Shown here piece after piece: positions 38,041 through 47,967 of a stretch of 64,000 bases of DNA. Source of the stretch: Methanosarcina barkeri MS. Lineage in GTDB: Archaea > Halobacteriota > Methanosarcinia > Methanosarcinales > Methanosarcinaceae. The position numbers were made by a program, and so were the translations under genes. Every line of letters starts with the position of its first letter. The stretch's first letter is position 1. Below the pieces are notes generated by a model. It was not told the origin of the DNA, ran no database searches, and saw only the letters and a list, made by a program, of their open reading frames with translations. The stretch lies in contig NZ_CP009528.1 of NCBI RefSeq assembly GCF_000970025.1, positions 1,227,168 through 1,291,167 of the forward strand, written 5' to 3'.

Positions 38041-38083
38041 AATAGGTTTATGAGTATATAATAGTTTCGCATGAGACGAAATT
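38041..38083 (-). promoter_or_regulatory. Conserved promoter/operator of MarR-MATE operon 1
   Basis: TATATAATAGTTTCGCATGA with flanks aligns with 50009-50029 upstream of MarR copy 2. On the minus strand it offers the TATA box ATTATATA and an imperfect inverted repeat TTTCG/CGAAA. The start of the MarR 1 gene lies about 400 bp away, against about 80 bp for copy 2. Confidence 0.45.
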
Positions 38084-38457
38084 AACATGATAAATAATTA
38101 CTTTCCAGATAAACTATCTAAACAAGAATAAACAATAAAGTTAGTATTTTTGAAGGGTTTGCAGTGACTGATACTAGTTGTAAATCATATGAGTAAAACA
38201 TTAAAAACAACATCTTTAGCCTTAAATGATGGTGGTTTAAGTGATATTGTCTCATAAAAAACAATGAATAAAATCAATAAAATATTACATTTGTGCATAT
38301 TTATATAATATAGAAATTAATCTAAATTTCATGGATTACAAAAACATATTACAGTTACTTAAGAAACCAAATTATATCTATCAATTTACAAATTTATCAG
38401 CCGGTTAAAGCAATCTTCCGGAATTATTACAAATATTAATTCAACCTTTATTATCAT

Positions 38458-38628
38458 TCAATCTTTACCTCCTGGATTTAGAGGATCGATTCTGAAAAGC
38501 AAAATCACGAATAATGCAGTTACAATCCAGGTACCCCAAAAAAACGGGTTTATGGCAATTTTCAGGAGTGTACCTATGATCACTAATATAACTCCCAATA
38601 ACAGCAAAATTTGGGTCCTTTTACTCAA
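38458..38628 (-). CDS. Small two-helix membrane protein (56 aa)
   Basis: TTG at 38628 follows a GGAGAG site. The product has a first helix (QILLLLGVILVIIGTLLKIA), a short NPFFWG turn, a second helix (TWIVTALFVILLF) and a polar end RIDPLNPGGKD. The composition and ribosome site support a real gene. Function unknown. It precedes the ABC block in an otherwise noncoding 1.2-kb gap. Confidence 0.55.
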   Translation of the reverse strand: MSKRTQILLLLGVILVIIGTLLKIAINPFFWGTWIVTALFVILLFRIDPLNPGGKD

Positions 38629-38752
38629 CTGCTTTCTCTCCGTTATCCATTTTTAAAATAAGCCAGTTTTCAAACAAGGTCAAGGAAGTAAAATTAGTTT
38701 TCACAATATCTCAATACCAAAAAATAGGAAACTAAGAAAGGAAATTGACCCC

Positions 38753-38837
38753 CGTTTCTATTTTCCTTTCGTTTCTATTTTCCTTTCGTTTCTATTTTCC
38801 TTTCGTTTCTATTTTCCTTTCGTTTCTATTTTCCTTT
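38753..38837. repeat. 17-bp tandem repeat, five perfect units
   Basis: Five identical copies of CGTTTCTATTTTCCTTT end 7 bp before the stop of the permease gene (read leftwards). It is the downstream region of the ABC operon. Perfect identity suggests recent expansion. Confidence 0.95.
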
Positions 38838-38844
38838 TTGCCGT

Positions 38845-40080
38845 TTATTCATATCTCAGTGCATCTACTGGTTTTAACTTTGAAGCCCTGTAAGCAGGGA
38901 CCACTCCTGAGATAACTCCTATTAAAATTGCCAGGCCAAGCCCCAGAGCCATAAGATCTGGAGCAAAGTACATGCTTGAGCTCCCTCCTCCTCCCATCAT
39001 CTGCAGGCCCAGCATAGGGAAGAGAGTTGAAATAAAAGCTCCTAACATATCTCCAAGGATACCACCAACAAGACCCACCATTGCGGAATTAAAGAGGAAA
39101 ATCATGAGGATATCCCTATTTTTTGCCCCAATGGCTTTCATAGTCCCTATTTCCTTTGTCTTTTCCAGGACAGAGGTAAACATGGTATTGGCAATCCCGA
39201 CAGCTCCCACAAGCAGTGACACAGCTGCAATGGCACTAAGGAAAAGCGTCATTGAACTCGTCATTTCAGTTACAGACTCTGCCATAGATTTAGAAGCTGA
39301 AACCGAAAAGTCTCTATCATCATCACTGACAATGTGCCTTGAGATCATGAGCTTATCCACAATATCTTCTGTCAGGCTGTCTACTGCATCTTCGTTCTTA
39401 GCTTTTATAGAAATGGAATCATAAACACCATTTTCTGCATCATCGATCAGGGTTACTGCTCCATCGATAGGCATGTAAATACTTCTGTCACCTTCACCTT
39501 CTTCTGACAGAATCCCAACAACACGCACTGCTTTACCATTTATAGTTATTACCTGGTTAACTCCGATGTCCTGATCATAAATTCCACTTGCAACGCCACT
39601 TCCGATGACTGCGACATACTTGTCAGATGGCTCGAGTAATCTTCCGGACTGTGTCGTTAAAGTGGTCATATATTGCCAGACCTGTGGGTCTACACCTGTG
39701 ATTGAAAGGGTTGCATTTTGCGCTGCATATATCACTGGCACACTGCCGCTAATCTCTCCTTCTATATATGATATATTATTCAACCCTTGAAGTGCCGCAA
39801 TATCCGTATCAGTTAATTCAACATCTGTTGTCGTACCTCCCATTCCTCCGGGCCCAGGCATATTCGAGGATGCTTTGGTATAACCCGGACTTATTGTAAT
39901 TTTTGTCAGATCCATCTCGGAAAGCTTGCTCTGAACCTGCTCTTGCATGGCGTCCCCGAGGGAGAGGATGCCGACAACAGATCCGATCCCTATAACTATC
40001 CCGATAATGGTCAGCCAGCTTCGGAGCTTACTGTGTACAAGCATGTTCAGACCCATCTTCAGGTAGGTTGATTGTCTCAT
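38845..40080 (-). CDS. MacB-type ABC permease, copy A
   Basis: A 411-aa protein: TM1 after LRSWLTIIGIVIGIGSVVGI, a large extracytoplasmic MacB_PCD domain (about 45-270), and three C-terminal segments (SSMTLFLSAIAAVSLLVGAV; MIFLFNSAMVGLVGGILG; LAILIGVISGVVPAYRASKL). KTKEIGTMKAIGA marks the FtsX loop. It works with the ATPase encoded two genes upstream and the COG1361 protein between them. ATG at 40080 follows GGAAGG by 7 nt; the upstream ATG at 40095 lies before this site. Paralogue of 43873-45102. Confidence 0.9.
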   Translation of the reverse strand: MRQSTYLKMGLNMLVHSKLRSWLTIIGIVIGIGSVVGILSLGDAMQEQVQSKLSEMDLTKITISPGYTKASSNMPGPGGMGGTTTDVELTDTDIAALQGLNNISYIEGEISGSVPVIYAAQNATLSITGVDPQVWQYMTTLTTQSGRLLEPSDKYVAVIGSGVASGIYDQDIGVNQVITINGKAVRVVGILSEEGEGDRSIYMPIDGAVTLIDDAENGVYDSISIKAKNEDAVDSLTEDIVDKLMISRHIVSDDDRDFSVSASKSMAESVTEMTSSMTLFLSAIAAVSLLVGAVGIANTMFTSVLEKTKEIGTMKAIGAKNRDILMIFLFNSAMVGLVGGILGDMLGAFISTLFPMLGLQMMGGGGSSSMYFAPDLMALGLGLAILIGVISGVVPAYRASKLKPVDALRYE

Positions 40081-40114
40081 CTTGCATCCTTCCATTTGCT
40101 AATGATACTGTTTT

Positions 40115-41503
40115 TCAGACCTTCTGGTCTTCAGGCTTTTTGTACCCGGCTTTTTTTGCTTTCATTGCCTGTATCTTTTCGTGTATCTTCCTGCGATAAA
40201 CGAATGCTCCACCTGCAATGATGAGCAGTCCGATGTATGGCAGGTACGAACTAATTCCAGAGCTGCGACCTGGGCCTCCCGGACCTGCTGAAGTCATATT
40301 TCCTGAGGATGTAGTTTCGATATTTACTTCTTTAGTAACAGTTTCCCTTTCCCCTTTTGCATCCGTATACTCAATCTGGACCTTCAGTGGATTGGAGGAA
40401 CTCATAGAGTTTGAGCTTGCGCCGTTAGCACTATCTTGTGAAGAATCTGGAGGTGTTTCTGGGCTATTTTCGGTTGTATTTCCTCCTGCACCACCCTGTG
40501 AATTCGAAACATCAAATGAAGCAATTGTGTAATCTCCTTTCTCCAGATTTCCTACAATTGTTGACGAACTTCCTGAAACTTTGTATCCATCTTGATCTGG
40601 AATAGATACTTTCACAGCATACGCTATGTTATTACCCACATTTGCAACTGAAAGGGAAGTCTCTCCAGCGCTACTTTCCGAGAATGAAACATCGAAATCC
40701 GTTGTTCCTCCTACAAAAAGTCCTGCTGTGGTCTGGATATTTTTAGAGTTAGAGTTAGCATCTTCATACGAAAGATTCACATTCAAGGTATAAAGCCCAG
40801 GATCGGCATTCACATCGGCCATTACCGAGTAAGAGACGGTTACTGATTGACCTGCTTCCAGATTCTTGATGTGTTTTGTGTTATCAGAGTATACAGGCAA
40901 AACCACGCCTTTAGGATCAGTCCAGGAGAAAACCAGGTTTTTCAAGGGAGAAGTCCCTGTATTTGTAACAATAAACTCAAGAGGCTCTTCTTTAGCTATG
41001 TCGATATCAGCCTTACTTACGGTCACAACCTGAGCATATTCTTTACCCTGAACCTCTAATTGAATTGTTTGTTTAGTGGTAATCGTGTTTGACGAGGATC
41101 CGCTCTTATAAGTAGTGACTATGTCAAGATCATACGTGCCTTCAGATGCATTGGAATCGGTCATGAGTTTGAATTTAAGAACTCCAGCATCATCCTCGTC
41201 TTGTCGTGCATTTAGATAAGAGATACTCTTTTCAAGGTCTTCTCCGGAAATTTTACTGAAAGGGTATTCCGGATTGAGTGTAACCTTTATATCCTTGAGG
41301 TCATCGTTTCCTATGTTCTGCACGCTGAGGGTAAGTTCAACAGGTTCCCCAGGCCGGGCAGTGTCAGGGTTTTGATTAGTTACATTTACCTGCACAGCGG
41401 CAGAGTTTATATTGCCGTTTGATGCTCCCAGTGCTGTGCCTGCCCCCAGGCATAGGAACGTTGAAAGCAGTAGTAAAAATGTTAACAAAGAGATTTTTTT
41501 CAT
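40115..41503 (-). CDS. COG1361-type surface protein with membrane anchor, copy A
   Basis: A 462-aa protein: signal peptide (KKISLLTFLLLLSTFLCLGA), then two or three CARDB-like beta domains (NQNPDTARPGEPVELTLSVQ; EPLEFIVTNTGTSPLKNLVF; SLSVANVGNNIAYAVKVSIP), a Ser/Asn/Gly-rich stretch, and a C-terminal helix (SSYLPYIGLLIIAGGAFVYR) with a basic tail. The bulk is extracellular. Its invariable place between ATPase and permease suggests it is a dedicated outer subunit of the ABC system, perhaps in place of the bacterial MacA adaptor; this is an inference. Confidence 0.85.
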   Translation of the reverse strand: MKKISLLTFLLLLSTFLCLGAGTALGASNGNINSAAVQVNVTNQNPDTARPGEPVELTLSVQNIGNDDLKDIKVTLNPEYPFSKISGEDLEKSISYLNARQDEDDAGVLKFKLMTDSNASEGTYDLDIVTTYKSGSSSNTITTKQTIQLEVQGKEYAQVVTVSKADIDIAKEEPLEFIVTNTGTSPLKNLVFSWTDPKGVVLPVYSDNTKHIKNLEAGQSVTVSYSVMADVNADPGLYTLNVNLSYEDANSNSKNIQTTAGLFVGGTTDFDVSFSESSAGETSLSVANVGNNIAYAVKVSIPDQDGYKVSGSSSTIVGNLEKGDYTIASFDVSNSQGGAGGNTTENSPETPPDSSQDSANGASSNSMSSSNPLKVQIEYTDAKGERETVTKEVNIETTSSGNMTSAGPGGPGRSSGISSYLPYIGLLIIAGGAFVYRRKIHEKIQAMKAKKAGYKKPEDQKV

Positions 41504-41512
41504 TTTAATTCC

Positions 41513-42691
41513 TCACTCCAGATCGGGTTCATTTTTCGTACTTGGTTCGTTTTTCGTACTTGGCTCATTTTCTATACTTTGTTCATTTTCTATACTTTGT
41601 TCATTTTCTATACTTTGTTCATTTTCTATACTTTGTTCATTTTCTATACTTTGTTCATTTTCTATACTTTGTTCATTTTCTATACTTTGTTCATTTTCTA
41701 TACTTTGTTCATTTTCTATACTTTGTTCATTTTCTATACTTTGTTCATTTTCTATACTTTGTTCATTTTCTATACTTGGTTCGTTTTTCGTACCTGGTTT
41801 GTTTTTCGGACGTGTCTCGATTTTTTCAATCTCACCGTCACGGATGTACACGACTCTTGTTGCATATCTTACAAGTTCAACGTCATGGGTAACAATAATT
41901 ATCGTCTTACCTTCTCTTGCATGCAGCCCATCCAGAAAATCCAGAATATAATATCCAGTCTTGGTATCCAGGTTTCCTGTAGGCTCATCTGCCAGGATTA
42001 TGGGCGGGTTTACAGCTAGGGAACGGGCTATTGCAACTCTCTGCCTTTGTCCGCCTGAAAGCTGGGACGGAAGGTTCTGTTTCTTGTTTGAGAGCCCGAC
42101 AATGTCAAGCAGATATGAGGCTTTTTGTCGGGCTATTTTTCGATCATCTTCCTGAAATTCCATAGGTAAAAGCACGTTTTCTTCTGTACTGAGTGTGGAG
42201 AGGAGGTTAAAGCTCTGGAATATGAAACCAATCATCTGTCCTCGGATAATGGCAAGTTCGGATTCGTCAAGTTCTGAGATGTCTTTAGAATTCAGGCAAA
42301 CCGTGCCTTTTGAAGGTATATCCAGGCAGCCCAGCAGGTTCATCATCGTACTCTTTCCGCTTCCGCTGGGCCCGAGAATGATCAGAAATTCCCCTTCGTA
42401 AATTTCCAGGTTTATTCCTTTGAGAGCTGCAAACTCAACTTCCCCCATTTGATAGATTTTCCAGACATTGGTCAGTTTGATAAGAGGTTCATTTTTATTT
42501 TGAGATATCCTTACCGCGTTGGAACTATTAGTAGCACCGTTTCCGGAATTTAAGTACGGGTTGATTTTAAGATCCTCCTCTGAATCACTCTCGGATGGAC
42601 CAGTGAAGCTCGCTGCTTCTTCAAGCGAGTTTATAATCTTTGAGGGATTCAATACCGTTTTAAGAGAATCTATTATTCCAGTGAGTGTCAT
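41513..42691 (-). CDS. LolD/MacB-type ABC ATPase with expanded C-terminal repeat, copy A
   Basis: A 392-aa protein. An N-terminal extension of about 70 residues is followed by a standard ATPase: Walker [11 protein letters not shown]-loop FIFQSFNLL, signature [12 protein letters not shown], Walker [13 protein letters not shown] and H-loop IVTHD. The ATPase ends at GEIEKIETR; after it come about 100 residues of ENEQSI-type repeats. The core powers the permease at 38845. Copy B (46784) has the same core, but its tail holds only about three degenerate units. ATG at 42691 follows GAGG. Confidence 0.92.
   Translation of the reverse strand: MTLTGIIDSLKTVLNPSKIINSLEEAASFTGPSESDSEEDLKINPYLNSGNGATNSSNAVRISQNKNEPLIKLTNVWKIYQMGEVEFAALKGINLEIYEGEFLIILGPSGSGKSTMMNLLGCLDIPSKGTVCLNSKDISELDESELAIIRGQMIGFIFQSFNLLSTLSTEENVLLPMEFQEDDRKIARQKASYLLDIVGLSNKKQNLPSQLSGGQRQRVAIARSLAVNPPIILADEPTGNLDTKTGYYILDFLDGLHAREGKTIIIVTHDVELVRYATRVVYIRDGEIEKIETRPKNKPGTKNEPSIENEQSIENEQSIENEQSIENEQSIENEQSIENEQSIENEQSIENEQSIENEQSIENEQSIENEQSIENEPSTKNEPSTKNEPDLE
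41561..41778 (-). repeat. 18-bp minisatellite encoding ENEQSI in the ATPase tail
   Basis: Eleven identical-length copies of the 18-bp unit (TTCATTTTCTATACTTTG on the + strand), with no visible base changes, flanked by variant units ([12 protein letters not shown]). Each copy adds six residues (ENEQSI) to the C terminus. Confidence 0.97.
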
Positions 42692-43872
42692 ACAAAACCT
42701 CTAAAAGTTAGTCATATCTGAGCTCAACCTTTTCAAGGTAGCTTGAGTTTTTATTCTTTTGATGCATGGCTTCCATCTTTTCCGTGATTTATTTTATGAT
42801 GCAGTCAGAAGATTCTTCGGTAAATTATCAAGACTGCAAAATTATATTGTCAGATATTGTCAGGTTGATATATAAATATCATAAGCGTACAATTTTTATG
42901 AGCTATCTGCCACAGGCTATCCTGTTGTGTGGGTATAATCGGTCTAATCAGACCATTTATATGACCTAACTAGACCCTGTGGTTTGATTCGTTTTTGAGG
43001 CACTAGTGAAATGCATAGTGCCTCATTTTCTGGAGTGTAGATTTTTTGCTGGTTGCCTCCTTTCTTTATTACAATGGATAACACCTGATTTTCAAGCGAT
43101 AGGCTTGATGTTCCTAGTGGCGAGGTCATGTTCTCAGGGTGTTCCTTTTCAGTTTTTCCTTTTCCACTGTAGTTAACCAAATTGAGCATCTGATATGGGG
43201 TTGAAAACCTGTCTGAGATAGGTGCTTGAGATGGGCAAAACACCTACCTTATTGGGTATTTTATTTTCCAGCTGCTCAACAGGATTGGAGGCAGCCGATC
43301 CCCTCATTGGCGTTTAATAATATAAGCATACTTAGCTAAAAACAGGGAAATATAGAGAATTAATTTATCAATGAAGCTTTTCTAGGTGTTATTCGATTAA
43401 TTTAATCTTTAAATATTCTATAAAAGGCAAATGAAACCTCTATAAAGTATTATTCGTGGCAAAATTATTTTCAAAGGGAGCCTCAGGCCTAACATAAGAG
43501 CTTTTTCTTTTGACCCTGACAAATATTCCGAATGGCTGCTCAAAAAACAAAGAAAAATGCCCTGCAATTAGAATTTTAGATGCATTCCAGTGTCGCGTCA
43601 AGTCTCAATTACTGGATAACGAGATCGTATACACGAGTCATGGATCTATTCAAAAAACGAGCACTGTTGCCTTTTTTAATATAAATATAAAAGAGTTTCT
43701 ACCAGTTATGGCTTTCAATAACTCATACCATAACCTTTTTTCTTTGTTAGCAGAAATCCACTGATTCCAGTGAAGCAGGAAATAAGAACGGGGAATTAAC
43801 CCTTTCTTTTCTGTTTATTCCTTCTTTTTCTATTTATTTCCTACTTTTCTATTTATTCATATCTTTTCCGTT
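42692..43872. other. Spacer between ABC units A and B
   Basis: 1.2 kb without a recognised gene. A minus-strand frame at 42944-43243 (99 aa, with QVLSIVIKKGGNQQKIYTPE) and a plus-strand frame at 43510-43764 have no family resemblance and no ribosome site; either could be the relic of a gene. T/C-rich imperfect repeats (TTTCTATTTATT) lie at 43797-43880. Confidence 0.5.
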
Positions 43873-45102
43873 TTATTCATATCTGAGTGCGTCCACAGGT
43901 TTTAATTTCGAGGCCCTGTACGCTGGTACTACTCCAGAGATTACACCTATCAAAACTGCAAGAGTAAGGCCTTCAAGCATCAACGAAAAGCTTACTCCAC
44001 TACCCCCTCCAGTCATATTGCCTCCCATCATCATCTGGAGCCCGGATGAAACAAAAGACCCCAGAATTACTCCAAGGATACCACCAACAAGGCCTACCAT
44101 TGCGGAATTGAAAAGGAAAATCATAAGAATGTCCCTGTTTTTTGCCCCAATAGCTTTCATAGTTCCGATTTCCTTTGTCTTTTCCAGGACAGAGGTAAAC
44201 ATAGTATTGGCAATGCCTACGGCTCCTACAAGCAGGGAAACAGCTGCAATGGCGCCAAGGAAAAGAGTCATCGAACTCATCATTTCAGTAACCGAATCAG
44301 CCAACGATTTTGACGCTGTTACGGAAAAATCCCTGTCATCTTCCTTATTAATGTGTCTTGAGACCATCAGCTTTTTTTCGATTTCTGTCGTCAATTCATC
44401 TACCTGATCTTCACTCCTGGCTTTTACAGATATGCTATCATAAACATCTTTTTTCGCATCTGTAATAAGATCTACTGCTCCATCGATTGGCATGTAGATT
44501 CTTGAGTCACCTCCCATGCCCTCTTCTTCTAGGATTCCTACAACGCGAACTGCTTTGCCGTTTATGGTTATTACCTGGTTAACTCCGATATTCTGATCAT
44601 AAATTTCACTGGCAACATCGCTTCCTATGACTGCAACATTCTTATCAGCTGGTTCGAGTAATCTTCCTGATTGCGTTTTCAGGGTAGTCATGTATTTCCA
44701 GACTTGAGGATCAACACCTGTGATTGAAAGGGTTGCGTTTTGCCCTGCATATTTAACTCCTTCTCTGCCTGAAATTTCTCCTTCAATATATTGTATACTA
44801 TCCAGTCCTCGAAGCGCGTTAATATCATCTATAGTTAATTCTGCATCTGTTGATGTGCCACCCCCCATACCAGGGCCATGCATATTGGATGATGCCTTGG
44901 TATACCCGGGGCTGATCGTTATCGTTGTCAGATCTAGATCAGATAGTTTACTCTGCACATTTGCTTGCATGGCATCTCCCAGAGAGATGATGCCAACTAC
45001 AGATCCCACTCCTATAACTATCCCGATAATGGTAAGCCAGCTTCGCAGTTTACTGTGCACAAGCATATTTAGACCCATCTTCAGGTAGGTTGAGTTTCTC
45101 AT
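43873..45102 (-). CDS. MacB-type ABC permease, copy B
   Basis: A 409-aa paralogue of the 38845 gene, nearly identical in the membrane regions (MRNSTYLKMGLNMLVHSKLR; VGAVGIANTMFTSVLEKTKE) and more divergent in the extracytoplasmic domain and the loop before the last helix, where a Met/Gly-rich insert MMMGGNMTGGGSG differs. ATG at 45102 follows GGAAGG. The gap to the upstream COG1361 gene is 334 bp and holds a dispersed repeat, whereas in copy A the gap is 34 bp. Confidence 0.9.
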   Translation of the reverse strand: MRNSTYLKMGLNMLVHSKLRSWLTIIGIVIGVGSVVGIISLGDAMQANVQSKLSDLDLTTITISPGYTKASSNMHGPGMGGGTSTDAELTIDDINALRGLDSIQYIEGEISGREGVKYAGQNATLSITGVDPQVWKYMTTLKTQSGRLLEPADKNVAVIGSDVASEIYDQNIGVNQVITINGKAVRVVGILEEEGMGGDSRIYMPIDGAVDLITDAKKDVYDSISVKARSEDQVDELTTEIEKKLMVSRHINKEDDRDFSVTASKSLADSVTEMMSSMTLFLGAIAAVSLLVGAVGIANTMFTSVLEKTKEIGTMKAIGAKNRDILMIFLFNSAMVGLVGGILGVILGSFVSSGLQMMMGGNMTGGGSGVSFSLMLEGLTLAVLIGVISGVVPAYRASKLKPVDALRYE

Positions 45103-45124
45103 CCTGTATCCTTCCGTTATTTTT

Positions 45125-45310
45125 TTGCTCAACCGTTGCGCCGGTTGATCACGCCGATAGGGTTTGGAGATAAAATTTTCAAACTCAAACGTTTCTCGGG
45201 GTTTTCGGTCAAAATTTTTTTCAAAAGGGTTGTGATCACGCCGACCACCTTGTTGTTTGAGTGCCTGAATTTTCGGTCAAGCCTTTTTTATAAAAGGGTT
45301 GCAGGCAAGC
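45125..45310. repeat. Dispersed noncoding repeat, copy B, inside ABC operon B
   Basis: Contains TTGCGCCGGTTGATCACGCC, GGGTTTGGAGA, TCAAACTCAAACG, TTTTCGGTCAA and hairpin-like CAAGCCTTTTTTATAAAAGGG. The order of modules matches copy C at 61664-61800 and, inverted, copy A at 2735-2960. It interrupts the COG1361-permease junction relative to operon A. Confidence 0.7.
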
Positions 45311-45436
45311 AGTTTTTTCAAAAGGCTTGTCTTTCTCATCCCATATCCTCTGTTTGTTAGTGATGCTACTTCTGTGATGCTGCCTTATTCATACCTTCTG
45401 TTTTTCATACCTTCTGTTTTTCAGGTTTTTTCCGGA

Positions 45437-46774
45437 TTACTTCTTTTTTCTTCCCATCAGTTTTTCCTGGATTTTCTTTCTGTATACGAATGCTCCTCCT
45501 ACAAGAGCTATTATCACAATATAGGATAAATATGACCCAAATCCACTACTCTTGTTGCCCGGTCCTCCTGATCCCTGTACAGTCATGTTTCCGGAGTTCA
45601 TTTCGAGCTTTACTTCCTTATCAACCGTTATTCTTTCTCCTTTTGCATCCGTATACTCAATCTGGACTTTTAGAGGATTGGAATCCATAGAATCGAAAGT
45701 TACGTTTTCTCCTTTATCACTGGATTTTATATTCTCTGATGAGGATTCCGCATTCTTAGCATCCTGCTGTGTGCTTGCAATATTGAAAGACGCGATTGTA
45801 TAATCTCCTTTCTCAAGGTTTCCAACAATTGTTGAGGAACTTCCTGAAACCTTATACCCATCCTGATCAGGGATCGAAACTTTCACGGAATATGCCATGT
45901 TGTTTCCTACATTTGCAACTGAAAGAGAAGTTTCTCCCTGGTCACTTTCCGAAAAGGAAACATCAAAATCGGTTTCTCCTCCAACGAAAAGCCCTGCTGT
46001 AGTTCGTATACTTTTTTCATTTGAATTATAGTCTTCAAAGCTGAGGTTTACGTCCAGAGTATAGAGTCCAGGGTCTGCATTTACATCTGCCATTACCGAG
46101 TAAGCAACGGTTACGGAGTCGCCTGCAGCCAGATACTTGATGTACTTCGTGTTATCCGAATATACTGGCAAAATTACCCCTTTTGGGTCTTTCCAGGAAA
46201 CTACCATATTTTTCAGGGGTGAATTTCCGGTATTTGTTATTATGAATTCCAGAGGCTCTTCCTTTGCAATGTCAATACTTGCCTTATTTATGGTAACAAT
46301 CTGAGCGTATTCCTTACCCCTTACCTCGAGATGGATGGTTTTTGTAGTGGCAATCGTATTTGACAAAGACCCACTTTCTTTAGCAGTGGTGGTTATATCG
46401 ATATCATATGTGCCTTCTGAAGCATTGGCATCTGTCATAAGCTTGAATTTAAGGACTGCTGCATCGTCATCATCCTGCCTTGCATTCAGGTAAGATACCT
46501 TTTTCGTTAGTTCTTCTCCGGAAATCTTACTGAAAGGATATTCAGGGCTAACTGTGACAGCGATGTCTTTCAGGTTAGCGTTTCCTACATTTTGCACGCT
46601 GACGGTGAGTTCAACAGGTTCTCCAGGACGGGCAGCATCAGGGTTCTGATTAGTCAGGTTTACCTCCAAATATGCAGATTTTATATCACCATTAGAGGCA
46701 AGTGCTGTTCCAGCTCCAAGGCATATGAATACTGAAAACAACAGTATTATTTTTAGCAAAGAGAATTTTTTCAT
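45437..46774 (-). CDS. COG1361-type surface protein with membrane anchor, copy B
   Basis: A 445-aa paralogue of 40115-41503 with the same order: signal peptide (SLLKIILLFSVFICLGAGTA), CARDB-like domains (NQNPDAARPGEPVELTVSVQ; NTGNSPLKNMVVSWKDPKGV), a variable polar stretch that differs from copy A, and a C-terminal helix (SYIVIIALVGGAFVYRK) with a Lys-rich end. It starts 9 bp after the ATPase gene. Confidence 0.85.
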   Translation of the reverse strand: MKKFSLLKIILLFSVFICLGAGTALASNGDIKSAYLEVNLTNQNPDAARPGEPVELTVSVQNVGNANLKDIAVTVSPEYPFSKISGEELTKKVSYLNARQDDDDAAVLKFKLMTDANASEGTYDIDITTTAKESGSLSNTIATTKTIHLEVRGKEYAQIVTINKASIDIAKEEPLEFIITNTGNSPLKNMVVSWKDPKGVILPVYSDNTKYIKYLAAGDSVTVAYSVMADVNADPGLYTLDVNLSFEDYNSNEKSIRTTAGLFVGGETDFDVSFSESDQGETSLSVANVGNNMAYSVKVSIPDQDGYKVSGSSSTIVGNLEKGDYTIASFNIASTQQDAKNAESSSENIKSSDKGENVTFDSMDSNPLKVQIEYTDAKGERITVDKEVKLEMNSGNMTVQGSGGPGNKSSGFGSYLSYIVIIALVGGAFVYRKKIQEKLMGRKKK

Positions 46775-46783
46775 TTTAACGCC

Positions 46784-47743
46784 TCAATTCAGATTTGCTT
46801 CATTTTTCGTACCTTGTTCATTTTCCACACCTGATTCGTTTTTTGTGCGTGTTTCGATTTTTTCAATCTCACCATCTCGGATGTACACGACTCTTGTTGC
46901 ATATCTCACAAGTTCAACGTCGTGGGTAACAATAATGATCGTCTTCCCTTCTCTTGTGTGCAACTCATCCAGAAAATCCAGAATATAATATCCAGTCTTG
47001 GTATCCAGGTTTCCTGTAGGTTCATCTGCCAGGATTATGGGCGGGTTTACAGCTAGGGAACGGGCTATTGCAACTCTCTGCCTTTGTCCGCCTGAAAGCT
47101 GGGACGGAAGGTTTTGTCTCTTGTTTGAGAGCCCGACAATGTCAAGCAGATATGAGGCTTTTTTTCTGGCCAGTTGTCTATCTTCTTCCTGAAATTCCAT
47201 CGGTAAAAGCACGTTTTCTTCCGTATTCAGGGTTGGAAGAAGGTTAAAGCTCTGGAATATGAAGCCAATCATTTTTCCTCGGATAATGGCGAGTTCTGAT
47301 TCATTTAATTCTGAAATATCCTTAGAATTCAGGCAAACCGTGCCTTTTGATGGTATATCCAGGCAGCCCAGCAGGTTCATCATCGTACTCTTTCCACTTC
47401 CGCTGGGCCCGAGAATGATCAGAAATTCCCCTTCGTAAATTTCCAGGTTTATTCCTTTAAGGGCTGCAAACTCAACCTCCCCCATCTGATAAATTTTCCA
47501 GACATTGGTCAGCTTGATAAGAGGCTCATCTTTATTTTGAGATATCCTTCCCGCATTGGAACTTTTAGCATCACTGTTTCCGGAATTAAAGTATGGAATG
47601 GATTCTAAATTCCCAACTGAGCCATTCTCCTCGGAACCATTCTCGGATTCGTCATAGAAATCCGTCTTTCTTTCGAGGGAATCCATAAATTTTGAGAGAT
47701 TCAATTTTGATTTGAAATAATCTATTATTTCAGTAAGTGTCAT
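46784..47743 (-). CDS. LolD/MacB-type ABC ATPase, copy B
   Basis: A 319-aa ATPase with Walker [10 protein letters not shown], signature [12 protein letters not shown] and Walker [13 protein letters not shown], nearly identical to copy A through the core. The N-terminal 75 residues diverge, and the tail after KIETR is short ([19 protein letters not shown]). ATG at 47743 follows GAGGGTGG; a GTG at 47749 overlaps that site. First gene of ABC unit B, 225 bp after the MATE 2 stop. Confidence 0.92.
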   Translation of the reverse strand: MTLTEIIDYFKSKLNLSKFMDSLERKTDFYDESENGSEENGSVGNLESIPYFNSGNSDAKSSNAGRISQNKDEPLIKLTNVWKIYQMGEVEFAALKGINLEIYEGEFLIILGPSGSGKSTMMNLLGCLDIPSKGTVCLNSKDISELNESELAIIRGKMIGFIFQSFNLLPTLNTEENVLLPMEFQEEDRQLARKKASYLLDIVGLSNKRQNLPSQLSGGQRQRVAIARSLAVNPPIILADEPTGNLDTKTGYYILDFLDELHTREGKTIIIVTHDVELVRYATRVVYIRDGEIEKIETRTKNESGVENEQGTKNEANLN

Positions 47744-47861
47744 ACCCACCCTCTAAAAAGTTAGTTATATCTGAGCTGAACTTTTTTAAAGAACCTGAGT
47801 TGAATTTTTTTGTTTATAATATAAGTTATTCCTTAAACGATTTTATGATGAGATGAAAACC

Positions 47862-47948
47862 CTTTTTGTGACAGACCTAACGACTTTTTTGTGACAGATC
47901 TGAAAACTTTTCTTGTGACAGACCTAAAGATTTTCTTGATCTGACACA
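47862..47948. repeat. Short direct repeat TTTTTGTGACAGACCTAA between ATPase B and MATE 2
   Basis: Three to four imperfect copies of CTTTTTTGTGACAGACCTAA lie just downstream of the MATE 2 stop. Noncoding. Confidence 0.7.
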
Positions 47949-47967
47949 AAAACTCTTTTGTAAACTG

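Noticed and set aside
41542-42019. Plus-strand frames over the ENEQSI repeat
   Set aside because: Shadows of the 18-bp repeat; the minus-strand frame carries the ATPase motifs.
42944-43243. 99-aa minus-strand frame as a gene
   Set aside because: No ribosome site, no recognisable motif; kept only as a possible relic in the spacer note.
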